In this document: one piece after another, positions 24,201-30,801 of the stretch
How the letters are laid out: each line of letters opens with the position of its first letter
How positions within the stretch are numbered: position 1 is the stretch's first letter
Assembly: GCA_035048485.1 (NCBI GenBank)
Contig: CM068586.1
Span: 48,580,715-48,644,714, forward strand
Length of the DNA stretch: 64,000 bases
Reading direction: 5' to 3'
From: Pteria penguin
Taxonomy: Eukaryota; Mollusca; Bivalvia; Pterioida; Pteriidae
Notes under the pieces: model-generated
What the model saw: the letters and a program-made list of their open reading frames with translations, nothing else
The model's database searches: none
Told to the model about the DNA's origin: nothing
Translations under genes and position numbers: made by a program

Positions 24201-25901
24201 TGCCGTCTCGAAGTCTAACATAGCGGTAGTGGGGTTGAAGCCTAATCCGAGGGCGATGATCTTGTCACGTAGCTGGTGGAATAGTCGTGAGTAAATGGTC
24301 TGGCTCTTTCCTGGAAGTAGGGCGAAGACAACTGGCGTCCTGATGTTGTTGATGAGAACATGGATAGTGTAGATCTGGTACAACAAAGATGGGTAGGTGT
24401 AGAAGGTTCCGTCGCAGTATAAGGTGTCTGCAGCAGCAAGGTCTCAAGGTGGCGAATACGATGGTACGCTGGGATTGGTAGGTGTCGTCTATCAGTAGAA
24501 ATCTTTCACCACTCGCTGTCTCTGTCCACTTTCCGTCCAAGGTGATTGCAGCTTGGGTCTTTGGGAGTGATGGTGTAGTTTTCCGTCTGGCTCGGTAGAG
24601 GGATGATTTGACTGAGTTGAATGTAGATAGGTGCTCGATTACTTCTCTGCTGGTGTCGTCCCAATCTGTATCACGAAGCTTTACGAGTTCTGTTGTGTAA
24701 ATGGCGGGTACTGGTCGGACTTCTTCTTCATGTCTCCATGAACGCAACAAAGCATTCTGTATTATTTTTATACCAAAAGATGGCAAAACATTTTCCTTTA
24801 ACTGAAATTATAGATTAAAAACAAATTTCACAAAACGTTTGAGTAAACATGGTTTTTATTGTATTAAAAATGGTAATAGATATTATCAAAATGTTTAAAT
24901 ATTGTATTTGAACGGAAGTGGATTAACAAATAAATTTATAAAAACTTTCGAATAATTCTTTATTTAGTTCTTACACAGGTAACACTTCACTAATGAATAA
25001 ACTAGTCAATATAAGTTACCCCTATGAGGGCCCCCTTCACACCCAATTACGGTAGATGTTGTTTTAAGCGAGTAGGCGAATCGGGAATAAACCATTGAAA
25101 TAATCCATTTCTGATATAAAACAAAATAATTTGTATGCCCAGATTAAATGACATGAAAATTAAAAATCTGAGGTTTGGTAATCTGCCAACCAGCAGAATT
25201 TCGTGGAATTGAAGTAAAGATTATTATTTTATCAATTTAGAAACAAACGAATTATGAAATTAATTACAGACAAAATATAACTGCTTCAGTTACACCTAAT
25301 GTTATATGTAATTGAAAGGAGTTCAATTGTTGGAGGACATGATACACATTGCATAAAATGACGAAACGTTGATAAACAGGTTTAAATAATGAAGACGTCC
25401 GTCTGTGCGCCTGCCTGCCAACATTCTTATTTAGTTTTTGATAGAAGCGAAACTTCATAACTTAGAGAGACCAAGGACTTGACCATTAGCACATCAGATG
25501 ACTTTGATATGCACTTTTTATTTCAGAGGAAACTGGGTCAATTTGAACTGCATTTCATGATAGAGTGATTTTTAACTTAAAAATGTCAGCATCGAAATCT
25601 TCCAATGTCATCTTTAGCGATTTTTTGTATTGTTTTAAATTAACACTATACTACTGAGGTGTCTATATATAAACATAATCGGTAATTGTTAAAAATCATG
25701 ATTATTTCAGATCAGAATATGATCATGTCAACAGACATAAGGACCTGTTTACAGCTGGTGATACAGTCTAAGATAGAGAGGCAAGGACATGTTGTGATAC
25801 CGTCTGATTGCCAGCAGGGCGTGGGGGAGGTCACGAATCCGGACGAAGCCATTAGAGTGTTGGAGAAATACTTGAAATATAAACAAGAACATAGTGAATA
25901 A
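910..25901 (+). CDS. IQCM: IQCM-like IQ-motif protein with a vWA domain cassette (14-exon model)
   Basis: Exons 910-988, 6278-6386, 7131-7259, 8715-8939, 9102-9216, 11219-11366, 15651-15785, 16520-16741, 17203-17273, 18660-18783, 21073-21201, 21741-21878, 22201-22374 and 25711-25901 join in one frame: 1,989 nt, 662 residues plus TAA. Order: charged N-terminus, Ser/Thr/Arg-rich stretch, IQ motif (AVKIQKLFRGYLLRK, about residues 194-210), a module with LPDFFNYCGLFPTEGE (about 290-305), a vWA domain (about 314-496), and two copies of a W(T)xYxPP block (about 496-599). The IQ motif, the FF..CG.FPT module and WTVYPPP...WIRPIING align, from memory, with human IQCM, a poorly studied testis protein; IQ motifs bind calmodulin. 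Human IQCM as I recall it has no vWA. The vWA set is 546 nt, phase 1-1, so exon 7 can also splice straight to exon 12, 13 or 14 in frame. Fusion, alternative splicing and a nested gene therefore cannot be separated here. No signal peptide is visible before the vWA. The N-terminal exon is the least certain. Confidence 0.62.
1021..1092. repeat. (TG)n microsatellite
   Basis: TG dinucleotide run, interrupted by TAGG, inside intron 1. Simple repeat. Confidence 0.95.
1301..1363. repeat. (GA)n microsatellite
   Basis: Uninterrupted GA run of about 60 bp. It produces an artefactual Leu/Ser ORF on the minus strand. Confidence 0.95.
1650..1840 (+). repeat. dispersed repeat D, partial copy
   Basis: Begins GAAAAAAGAGGAGTTACTGG and contains the family core CGATACCGACTTAGGACGGT followed by CAAATGGTGTGG. 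Closely matches the longer copy at 20463-20790. The family is AT-rich and shows no coding potential here. Confidence 0.8.
4323..4560. repeat. perfect 118-bp tandem duplication (two copies)
   Basis: 4323-4440 and 4443-4560 are identical over 118 nt, with a 2-base junction. No coding potential. Perfect identity means a very recent duplication or an assembly error. Confidence 0.95.
4735..4890 (-). CDS. candidate terminal exon of an unidentified minus-strand gene or pseudogene fragment
   Basis: On the minus strand a good acceptor (CTTCTTCTCTATATATAG) precedes an open frame encoding KPELIQLRASYEKYQHLFSF and about 30 more residues. A TAG stop at 4735 follows, and an AATAAA lies immediately downstream. 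Composition looks protein-like, but I recognise no family and found no partner exon, so it may be a retroposed or decayed fragment. Confidence 0.25.
   Translation of the reverse strand, partial: LIQLRASYEKYQHLFSFRLHKNVIDQEDQHLDDINFTVLISRIRVFPLPFY
5960..6241. repeat. compound trinucleotide repeat forming a long palindrome
   Basis: Order on the plus strand: short (CTG)n, (CAA)n of about 18 units, (CTA)n of about 16 units, (AAT)n of about 20 units, then (ATT)n of about 9 units and (AGT)n of about 22 units. CTA pairs with TAG and AAT with ATT, so 6034-6240 is nearly self-complementary around 6148. All ORFs across it are homopolymeric artefacts. Confidence 0.95.
6278..6386 (+). CDS. IQCM: exon 2 of the + gene
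   Basis: Acceptor TATATTTTAG and donor CTGAG|GTAAAT. Only one frame is open. It encodes FFYESSLPSDIDTNILKRRT and onward to VKYGNIYEL. Starts phase 1, ends phase 2, matching the next exon. Function of this segment unknown. Confidence 0.6.
6640..6895. repeat. 23-bp minisatellite
   Basis: About eleven tandem copies of a unit like TTTACTGATTGAGACAGTG plus TATA, with TTTTCTG/TTTACTG variants. Intronic, immediately upstream of exon 3. Confidence 0.95.
7131..7259 (+). CDS. IQCM: exon 3 of the + gene
   Basis: Acceptor TTTCACAAAG, donor AATGG|GTAACG. Encodes HKDTPRKEKEKKQNAWLWER then DFLIWLNEKESGVKTSLS, a basic stretch followed by an aromatic helix-like segment. Phase 2 at both ends, compatible with both neighbours. 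A second acceptor a few bases later would be out of phase. Confidence 0.6.
7395..8480. repeat. about 56-bp minisatellite array (around 20 copies)
   Basis: Units run CCATGAATGTCCACCGTGGT, ACGCTGTTAGTGCCATAGTG, ACATAGCACCAGGGGT, with shorter variants lacking AGTGACAT. Copies at both edges are diverged, as usual for ageing arrays. Overlapping minus-strand ORFs are artefacts. A single related monomer (GTTAGTGCCATAGTCATGTG) lies at about 16797, beside a dispersed-repeat fragment. Confidence 0.95.
8715..8939 (+). CDS. IQCM: exon 4 of the + gene (Ser/Thr/Arg-rich linker)
   Basis: Acceptor GATTTGTAG, donor TTTGC|GTAAAT. The frame encodes GDWAWDLARTAPTQKKTQWT, then a Ser/Thr/Pro/Arg-rich disordered stretch, ending RSLEEDKPHADLF. 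Phase 2 at both ends, so it joins exon 3 and exon 5 without a shift. Another frame is also open, but its phase does not fit. Confidence 0.6.
9102..9216 (+). CDS. IQCM: exon 5 of the + gene: IQ motif
   Basis: Acceptor CTTCTCTCAAG, donor CGTAAA|GTAAGT. Encodes HYHSYRLEKQVKKDSAVKIQ then KLFRGYLLRKHMDKLKRK. AVKIQKLFRGYLLRK fits IQxxxRGxxxR, the calmodulin/light-chain binding motif. Ends in phase 0. Confidence 0.85.
9350..9640 (+). repeat. dispersed repeat D, diverged copy
   Basis: Contains CGATACCGACTTAGGACGGT, then GGTCAACCGGTTTACGGACC and CACCTTCCCACTCACCGCAA, matching the 20463-20790 copy through its distal half. Confidence 0.8.
10573..10800 (-). pseudogene. unidentified ORF, possible transposon-protein remnant
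   Basis: 75-codon ORF with a protein-like segment PLKKFYGRYKDIIGQYEIPL. The pattern FYGRYxDIIxxY resembles C-terminal tails of mobile-element proteins, but I cannot name the family. No introns, partner domains or terminal repeats were found. Intronic relative to the + gene. Confidence 0.25.
11219..11366 (+). CDS. IQCM: exon 6 of the + gene
   Basis: Acceptor TTTTATTTTCAAG, donor AAGAAAA|GTAAGT. Encodes ARLEHSSTWQKFIQEYRYLV, then KRIQERYGVKKPECGIELKE and VEAFMENKK. The ELKEVEAFMENKKKY block aligns with an E-x-W-M-x-R-K-K-F-Y block in human IQCM as remembered. Phase 0 start, phase 1 end. Confidence 0.8.
11480..11580 (-). repeat. dispersed repeat D fragment, minus orientation
   Basis: AAATGACCGTCCTTAGTCGG at 11507-11526 is the reverse complement of the family core. 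Flanks are diverged. Confidence 0.6.
14167..14212 (-). repeat. degenerate tRNA-like half, probable SINE relic
   Basis: The minus strand reads GGCCAGGTAGCGCAGTTGGT AGCGAGG, an A-box-like tRNA 5' half. No convincing B box or 3' half follows, so it is not a functional tRNA. Confidence 0.35.
15651..15785 (+). CDS. IQCM: exon 7 of the + gene: FF..CG.FPT module
   Basis: Acceptor TTATCATTGCAG, donor TTCAAAG|GTGATC. Encodes YDEAFQHLAYGDKMLKEDLP, then DFFNYCGLFPTEGEITKAFD and AVFK. LPDFFNYCGLFPT aligns well with the IQCM block LPNFFSDCGHFPT as remembered. The segment looks like a degenerate EF-hand helix pair without calcium ligands. Ends in phase 1, so it can join 16520, 21741, 22201 or 25711 in frame. 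Confidence 0.82.
15905..16015. repeat. 22-bp minisatellite, about five copies
   Basis: Unit AGTGTACCTTGAATCACATC plus TA, five imperfect tandem copies, in the intron before the vWA exons. Confidence 0.9.
16520..16741 (+). CDS. vWA domain exon 1
   Basis: Acceptor TTTATTTTATTTTAG, donor GCCATAG|GTTAGT. Encodes NGNTAEIIFLLDCSTSVGPL, later NRVRVGVVPYSDDVFQSFGI, ending EVQRAI. The first beta strand with DCSTS supplies the DxSxS part of the MIDAS metal site, with the Asp codon at 16555. Phase 1 at both ends. It is of the collagen VI/matrilin vWA type. It belongs either to the IQCM-like model or to a nested gene. Confidence 0.88.
16760..16825 (+). repeat. dispersed repeat fragment / array seed
   Basis: AAAGAAAAAAGAGGAGTTAC matches the 5' end of dispersed repeat D. 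It is followed by a single GTTAGTGCCATAG monomer of the 7.4-8.5 kb array. Confidence 0.6.
17203..17273 (+). CDS. vWA domain exon 2
   Basis: Acceptor TTTGTTTTTCAG, donor TTCATG|GTAGGA. Encodes DEIKHKEGLTRTDLAIRKMK then SYFM. GLTRTDLAI carries the MIDAS Thr of the typical GGTxTxxAL motif. Starts phase 1, ends phase 0. Confidence 0.88.
17560..17700. repeat. short tandem repeat, three copies of about 60 bp
   Basis: Three imperfect copies around TTGTATATTGTACAAAGGAA followed by AAGCTATTCCACATTCAATA. Intronic. Confidence 0.85.
18660..18783 (+). CDS. vWA domain exon 3 (seed of a tandem array)
   Basis: Acceptor ACTACCATAACAG, donor TCTATAG|GTAAGA. Encodes ASRPGVQRTGIVITDGRSSE, then PQKTACAAKEIHHDNINMIS and I. 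ITDG gives the last MIDAS Asp, and NINMISIG is the penultimate beta strand. Phase 0 start, phase 1 end. Its 3' 80 or so bases plus the donor are copied 15 more times downstream (to about 20110). Confidence 0.9.
18693..20112 (+). repeat. exon-end + splice-donor minisatellite (about 87 bp, 16 copies including the real exon end)
   Basis: Each unit reads GGTCATCCTAACCACAGAAA, ACAGCTTGTGCCGCAAAAGA, AATACATCACGACAATATCA, ACATGATATCTATAGGTAAG, ACAGATAA, that is, the end of vWA exon 3 followed by its GTAAGA donor. I count donor copies ending near 18783, 18871, 18958, 19046, 19136, 19225, 19312, 19399, 19477, 19566, 19653, 19740, 19828, 19917, 20005 and 20092. Copies are about 95 percent alike. Reading on from exon 3 meets a stop in the second copy. 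Confidence 0.97.
20463..20790 (+). repeat. dispersed repeat D, longest copy
   Basis: Starts GAAAAAAGAGGAGTTACTGG and runs through GGCAGAAGTCACCATGGAGC, CGATACCGACTTAGGACGGT, GGTTAACCGGTTTACGGGCC and CACCTTCCCACTCACCGTAA. Related copies at 1650, 9350, 11480 (minus) and 30100. No coding capacity or clear termini seen. Confidence 0.85.
21073..21201 (+). CDS. vWA domain exon 4
   Basis: Acceptor TCATGTTTACAG, donor TGTCTAG|GTAAAC. Encodes IGRKVDMDELKTIASSERNV, then LTACDYNSLHSLKETLARKT and CL. This is the ISIGIG strand end, the DELxxIAS helix and the last helix of a vWA fold. It completes a domain of about 182 residues. Phase 1 at both ends. Confidence 0.9.
21741..21878 (+). CDS. IQCM: duplicated WTLYAPP exon of the IQCM-like gene
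   Basis: Acceptor ATCTTAATTACAG, donor CCAGATG|GTATCT. Encodes SCVLCQTIIPRIRDVGLYKS, then EVLDIAWTLYAPPGCEISCY and LTLPD. Its core matches the next exon (AEAMEILWTVYPPPACKLSEY), so it looks like a duplicated exon. 138 nt, phase 1-1, so it can be skipped without a frameshift. No counterpart duplicate is known to me in human IQCM. Confidence 0.7.
22201..22374 (+). CDS. IQCM: WTVYPPP exon of the IQCM-like gene
   Basis: Acceptor TACTCTACACAG. Encodes IKSKSTNLKQKCRPLQKAEA, then MEILWTVYPPPACKLSEYRS, SRWIRPIINGTEAWSLL. AEAMEILWTVYPPP...WIRPIING aligns from memory with AIEMLFTLYPPQ...WLRPIVNG of human IQCM, the strongest evidence for the gene's identity. The donor drawn here is CTTG|GTGGGT, phase 1, which fits 25711. 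Alternatively the exon reads on through GGFAALRTR to a TGA at 22401 and is terminal. An AG|GTCATC donor at 22319 is out of phase. Confidence 0.78.
22350..22700 (+). repeat. exon-end minisatellite downstream of the WTVYPPP exon
   Basis: Four to five diverged copies of GCTTGGTCACTGCTTGGTGG, GTTCGCTGCACTTCGAACAC, GCTGATTTCTTATT, of which the first copy is the coding end of exon 22201-22374 with its candidate donor. Spacing varies from about 60 to 90 bp. The unit also resembles the 29-bp SINE monomer at 27.9-29.6 kb. Confidence 0.85.
22701..23391. other. intron between exon 13 and the MULE insertion
   Basis: AT-rich. The only recognisable item is a fragment GTTTAACGTCACACCACGAA TATTTCACGTATATGGTGAC at 23109-23148, matching the 3' half of the SINEs at 32225 and 61395. 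Confidence 0.5.
23392..25101 (-). mobile_element. MULE (Mutator-like) DNA transposon with TIRs and target-site duplication
   Basis: Element 23400-25093 is flanked by the direct repeat ATTGAAAT at 23392-23399 and 25094-25101. Terminal inverted repeats of about 65 bp begin GGTGTGTTCCCGATTCGCC on the left and GGTTTATTCCCGATTCGCC on the right (read inward). The interior carries a broken transposase on the minus strand. About 1.7 kb, non-autonomous now. It sits inside the last intron of the IQCM-like model. Confidence 0.92.
23610..24786 (-). pseudogene. MULE transposase, frameshifted
   Basis: Minus-strand fragments in order: 24786 to about 24440 (PSFGIKIIQNALLRSWRHEE ... TLDGKWTE ... FLLIDDTYQSQRTIVFATL). 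A frameshift near 24440 leads to a frame with LYCDGTFYTYPSLLYQIYTI and FALLPGK, then MLDFETAVHIAVKESFPEIT, GCFFHYTQCIWRRAQTTGLQ. A stop near 24012 is followed by a further segment with RTTNNIEGWHSKLKKMNQHA HPNIF near 23820-23880. The D (CDGTF), D (MLDFE) and E (NIEGW) positions of the MULE DDE domain are recognisable. No zinc-finger N-terminus is seen. Several breaks make it a pseudogene. Confidence 0.88.
25711..25901 (+). CDS. IQCM: terminal exon of the IQCM-like model
   Basis: Acceptor CATGATTATTTCAG. Encodes QNMIMSTDIRTCLQLVIQSK, then IERQGHVVIPSDCQQGVGEV, TNPDEAIRVLEKYLKYKQEH and SE, ending at TAA 25899-25901. Phase-1 start. I do not recognise the segment, and it does not clearly match the human IQCM tail. 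Assignment rests on order, phase and the absence of another + gene. An ATTAAA poly(A) variant lies at about 25985. Confidence 0.55.
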
Positions 25902-27285
25902 CTAAGAAACATACAAGACGTCGAAAATGAATATTTTTAAAATTATGATAAAAGAGAGTTTTTAGGAATATTTATTAGATTTATATTAAACATTTTGTAA
26001 ATATGATGAGATATTTCTTGGACATTTTATAACCTACATCATGGTAATTACAGTTATTATATTTTGATAAAAACAGACAAAAGCTTAGGATGATTTTCTT
26101 GGGTTTTAGTAATGGTCTAATTCTATACAAGAAACACACAGCTCGGACCTCGCCGTTTATTTGAAAACTGTTACCTATCAAGTTTACAGCATGTATTTAT
26201 CTATTTATCTATCTGTTTTATGTATTGGTTTATTTATTCATTTACTCATGTATTTATTTATTTTCTCATACAGATTTAGGGTAAACAAGTTATATATTTT
26301 TGTTATAAAACGTGTAAATGTTTAGAATAATTTTTTAAATAATACCCATGATTTTGAAGATTATTTCCTCTAAATGTGGAAATTTTCGTCAATAGTTGTT
26401 TGATATTTTGATGAATTTTACATAGATGATAAGATGTTATCAATGACAGTCCGTATTATTTGATGTCTCGGTTATTTTGGATGATTTGATCAGAGGTTTC
26501 GGACAATTTAGTCAATTTTGCCATGGAGACATGCAGACCTTTCGCGTTTTCTGATCGGATCATGGAAGCCACATGTGATAAGAATGAAGAAATTGAGGAC
26601 TACAGATTATGACAAGACATATATTTTGGTCCTTTCAAACCCAATCAAAGGACCACACTCTTGAAAGCTAAGCCATTTAGTAGTGTATTTTCTTATTAAG
26701 TGAATAGAATATACGGAATCTGAAAAGTATTTTCATATATATAATGCTATCTTGACAGCTTGAAGTGTGTGTTCTAAAATTCCTAGCGCCACTGTAGAGG
26801 GTTTTATCTATTTTGTGCGACATACTAGCATACACTTCGCGTCAGTCATTGACCATCGCCTTGTACAATACTGAATAATATTCACCAGTAACAGCTGTCA
26901 TGTTACCACATCCATCCTGAGATCTATATTCTAACCTGACAGTCACCGTAAGGCCAGTGACTTCAGTGCACAAAAACATATACTCCAATATATACATATT
27001 TCTATATTATCATCAAAACATAATTTACTCTCGGAATTAGTCGATAATCATGCTATTGTGATATATGTTTCTACTTACATGTACATTTTTGAACTCTTAT
27101 GTTAATTATTGTCATTATTATTGATATCATTATTGTCAAAACTGTATTTCTTTTGGATATTGGTTGGAACGATTTTGTTCATTAATATGTTTATTTATAT
27201 TGATCTCTCTTTGATATTTAAATGTTAAATGACCAAACTTCAGTGTTTTGTTATTAATGTATCAACATATCAAGGTATTAATGTG
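25902..27285. other. intergenic region after the IQCM-like gene
   Basis: Presumed 3' UTR followed by AT-rich DNA with TTTA-type simple repeats (about 26195-26270). No gene, RNA or terminal repeat recognised. Confidence 0.5.
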
Positions 27286-27544
27286 ACCAGGGGTCAGTTG
27301 TTCGAAACTTTAACTACTGGTTAAGCTAACTAATGGTTAAAGTTTGAAAGACAAATACTTCAATTTATAAAAATTTCTTTATAAAATCTGAATTACTTTA
27401 CAAAACGTGTTTCATATGCTACAATACAGTGCACAGACTATGACTTAAAGTCTTCTTATTTCAAAGATATAGTTAGATGAATTTTAACCATTGGTTAAAT
27501 GTAGCTTAACCAGTGGTTAAAGTTTCGAACAGCTGGCCCCTGGT
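27286..27544. mobile_element. short TIR element (MITE-like)
   Basis: About 60-bp inverted repeats: left ACCAGGGGTCAGTTGTTCGA AACTTTAACTACTGGTTAAG, right (inward) ACCAGGGGCCAGCTGTTCGA AACTTTAACCACTGGTTAAG. 259 bp, AT-rich interior, no ORF. Target duplication not obvious, so the superfamily is unclear. Confidence 0.8.
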
Positions 27545-27617
27545 GTTTATCAGTTTCTCTCGGAAGAAATTTCTAACAAGTCAAGAGAGATTTGTCCAGC
27601 CGAATGTAATTTAAAGT

Positions 27618-29725
27618 ATTAAGGCAAGTCGGCATAGCACAATTGATCAGGTACTTAGTTCGAGACTGAGGGGCTCCGGGTTTGGGCGGGAGTCGCTTCG
27701 GGTTCGTTCCCGAGTGGCTCAAAGTTCGAGTCCCATCAGTGATATCTCAGTGTTTTGTTTTTTGTGTGCAGGTCCCTGGTGATTTGTGTCATACAGCTTT
27801 GTCAGTTGTCTTCTGTTTTCTCTTTCGGATGAGACAATAAAAAATGATGTCACGTGTCATGATGGACAAGACACGTGAAAGATTCCTCACTGCTTCAGAT
27901 GGGTCCGCTTATCCCTCACTACTTCAGGTGGGTCTGCTGAACTCTCACTGCTTTAGGTGGGTCCGCTGATCCCTTATTGCTTCAGATGAGTCCGCTGATC
28001 CCTCACTGCTTCAGGTGGGTCCGCTGATCCCTCACTGCTTCTGGTGAGTCCGCTGATCCCTCACTGCTTCAGGTGGGTCCGCTGATCCCTCACTGCTTCA
28101 GGTGGGTCCACTGATCCCTCACTGTTTCAAGTGGGTCCGCTGATCCCTCACTGCTTCAAATGAGTCCGCTGATCCCTCAGTGCTTCAGGTGAGTCCGCTG
28201 ATCCTTCACTGCTTCAGGTGGGTCCGCTGATCCCTCACTGCTTCAGGTGGGTCTGCTGATCCCTCACTGCTTCAGGTGAGTCCGCTGATCCCTCAATGCT
28301 TCAGGTGAGTCCGCTGATCCTTCACTGCTTCAGGTGGGTCCGCTGATCCCTCACTGCTTCAAGTGGGTCTGCTGATCCCTCACTGCTTCAGGTGGGTCCG
28401 CTGATTCCTCACTGCTTTAGGTGGGTCCGCCGATCCGTCACTGATTCAGATGAGTCTGCTGATCCCTCACTGCTTCAGGTGGGTCCGCTGATCCCTCACT
28501 GCTTCAGGTGGGTCCGCTGATCCCTCACTGCTTCAGGTGGGTCCACTGATCCCTCACTGCTTTAAGTGGGTCCGCTGATCCGTCACTGCTTCAAATGAGT
28601 CCGCTGATCCCTCACTGCTTCAGGTAGGTCCGCTGATCCCTCAATGCTTCAGGTGAGTCCGCTGATCCTTCACTGCTTCAAGTGGGTCCGCTGATTTCTC
28701 ACTGCTTTAGGTGGGTCCGCCGATCCCTCACTGATTCAGATGAGTCTGCTGATCCTTCACTGCTTCAGGTGGGTCCGCTGATCCCTCACTGCTTCAGGTG
28801 GGTCCGCTGATTCCTCACTGCTTCAGGTGGGTCCGCTGATCCCTCACTGCTTCAGATGAGTCCGCTGATCCCTCTATGCTTCAGGTGGGTCCGCTGATCC
28901 CTCACTACTTCAGGTGGGTCCGCTGATCCCTCACTGCTTCAGATGAATCCGCTGATCCCTCACTACTTCAAGCCTAGGTGGGTCCGCTGATCCCTCACTA
29001 CTTCAAGCCTAGGTGGGTCCGCTGATCCCCCACTGCTTCAGGTGGGTCCGCTGATCCCTCAGTGCTTCAGATGGGTCCGCTGATCCCTCACTGCTTCAGG
29101 TGGGTCTGCTGATCCCTCACTGCTTCAGGTGGGTCCGCTGATCCCTCACTGCTTCAGGTGGGTCCGCTGATTCCTCACTGCTTCAGGTGAGTCCGCTGAT
29201 CCCTCATTGCTTCAGGTGAGTCCGCTGATCCCTCACTGCTTCAGGTGGGTCCGCTGATCCCTCGCTGCTTCAGGTGGGTCCGCTGATCCCTCGCTGCTTT
29301 AGGTGGGTCCGCTGATCCCTCACTGCTTCAGGTGAGTCCGCTGATCCCTCACTGCTTCAGGTGAGTCCGCTGATCCCTCATTGCTTCAGGTGGGTCCGCT
29401 GATCCCTCACTGCTTCAGGTGGGTCCGCTGATCCCTCACTGCTTTAGGTGGGTCCGCTGATCCCTCACTGCTTCAGGTGAGTCCGCTGATCCCTCACTGC
29501 TTCAGGTGAGTCCGCTGATCCCTCACTGCTTCAGGTGGGTCCGCTGATCCCTCACTGCTTCAGATGGGTCCACTGATCCCTCGCTGCTTCAGGTGGGTCC
29601 GCTGATCCTCACTGCTTCAGGTGAGTACGTTGCATATGTCCATATTTCTGTGCATTACGTCAGGCATGACGTCACCATATAAGTGCAATAATCTTTGGGT
29701 GTCGTAAAAACAAGAGTTAAACAAA
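27618..29725 (+). mobile_element. SINE inflated by an internal minisatellite
   Basis: 27618-27730 resembles a tRNA-type head (GGCATAGCACAATTGATCAG, later GTTCGAGTCCC). 27768-27835 carries GTGTGCAGGTCCCTGGTGAT and CATACAGCTTTGTCAG. The array runs 27885-29622. 29632-29720 is the family's 3' part (GCATTACGTCAGGCATGACG, then GTGCAATAATCTT), shared with the uninflated copy at 57095-57520. So one SINE appears to have grown from about 0.4 to 2.1 kb. Confidence 0.75.
27885..29622 (+). repeat. 29-bp minisatellite, about 60 copies
   Basis: Unit GATCCCTCACTGCTTCAGGT GGGTCCGCT, with GGTGAGTCC, GATGAGTCC and AAGCCTAGGTGGG variants. Single-copy versions of the same unit occur in reverse orientation inside SINEs at 32300 and 61490, which shows the seed was part of the SINE. 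Many copies contain CAG|GTGAGT, a perfect-looking splice donor. Confidence 0.97.
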
Positions 29726-30099
29726 TAAGCAATAGATACTGCTGCAAGATTTAATGGTAAAAGCCGGATACTGCGTTCTATACCTTTTACTTGGTGGATA
29801 CACATGTAGATTTGAAAAGATTATGTCAATTTCATTTACTTTCAGTTTCCTTTTACTTGGTGGATATTACGATGCAAGGAATAAAGAAGAATTTTATGAA
29901 ATTGAAATGACCACTTAGAAGAATGTGATTCCTAAATAACAGCAAATGATCGGGAAAAAGTATACACATGTAAATTTTAAAAGATTATGTCATCAAAGTC
30001 ATGGAAATAATAATTCGATTTTGTTTATCAATTTCATTTCCTTTCAGTTACCTTCATATTTTACATTGCAACATTTTAAATTTTTTATACATATATGAA
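29726..30099. other. intergenic, nothing recognised
   Basis: AT-rich sequence with a partial internal repeat (TTCCTTTTACTTGGTGGATA type at 29785 and 29850). No feature supported. Confidence 0.5.
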
Positions 30100-30320
30100 A
30101 AAAAGGAAAAAAGAAAAAGAGAAAACAGAAGACATCTGACAAAGCTGTATGACACAAATCACCAAGGACCTGCACACAAAAAAATGACAATAGCATAATA
30201 TACACGGAACGACATTACAAAAATATTCGATTGTGCTGCGGTTACGATACCGACTTAGGACGGTCAATTGAAGTAACAAACGTCACTCAATTGGTGTGGT
30301 TAACCGGTTTACAAAAATAC
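30100..30320 (+). repeat. dispersed repeat D, composite copy
   Basis: Left part GAAGACATCTGACAAAGCTG TATGACACAAATCACCAAGG is the reverse complement of SINE sequence at 27772-27830. Right part has CGATACCGACTTAGGACGGT and GGTGTGGTTAACCGGTTTAC of family D. Confidence 0.8.
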
Positions 30321-30801
30321 ATTCTGAATTTCTTTTCAGACTATTAAACGGAGTTTAAATCCTGGATTAAGCAAACGCATACCAACATTGACCTCGGTTA
30401 TATGATATTATGCTTTACGATACCCCAAACAGAATTCGTTGTCAGCCAAATCTATACATTGATATTGAATTTATTATTTTGTGTACTTTTACCTCCTGTT
30501 CTAATGTGTGATGATAACACTTTCAGTACATAGAATGAGATATCATAAACAAATAATAGTTTCTCTTGGCCTATAACATACCTTTCCACAGTACCCGATT
30601 ACCTTAGAAGATCATCGCCGAGGTTGCCACGTCACCTTCCATATTAATATTCTAATTCATTAACGCAAGACGTGGGTAAATACCCATAACGTCCGCTTAC
30701 GTCATCTAATAAAGAGAATATGATAGGCCAAAAAACTATACCCTGACTGATTCCAAACGGGAAAGTACAAAAGCTACGTGTCGTGGAGTCAGTGTGTAAG
30801 G

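Noticed and set aside
27885..29622. CRISPR-like regular array
   Set aside because: Units are contiguous with no unique spacers, and the sequence is animal; it is a minisatellite in a SINE.
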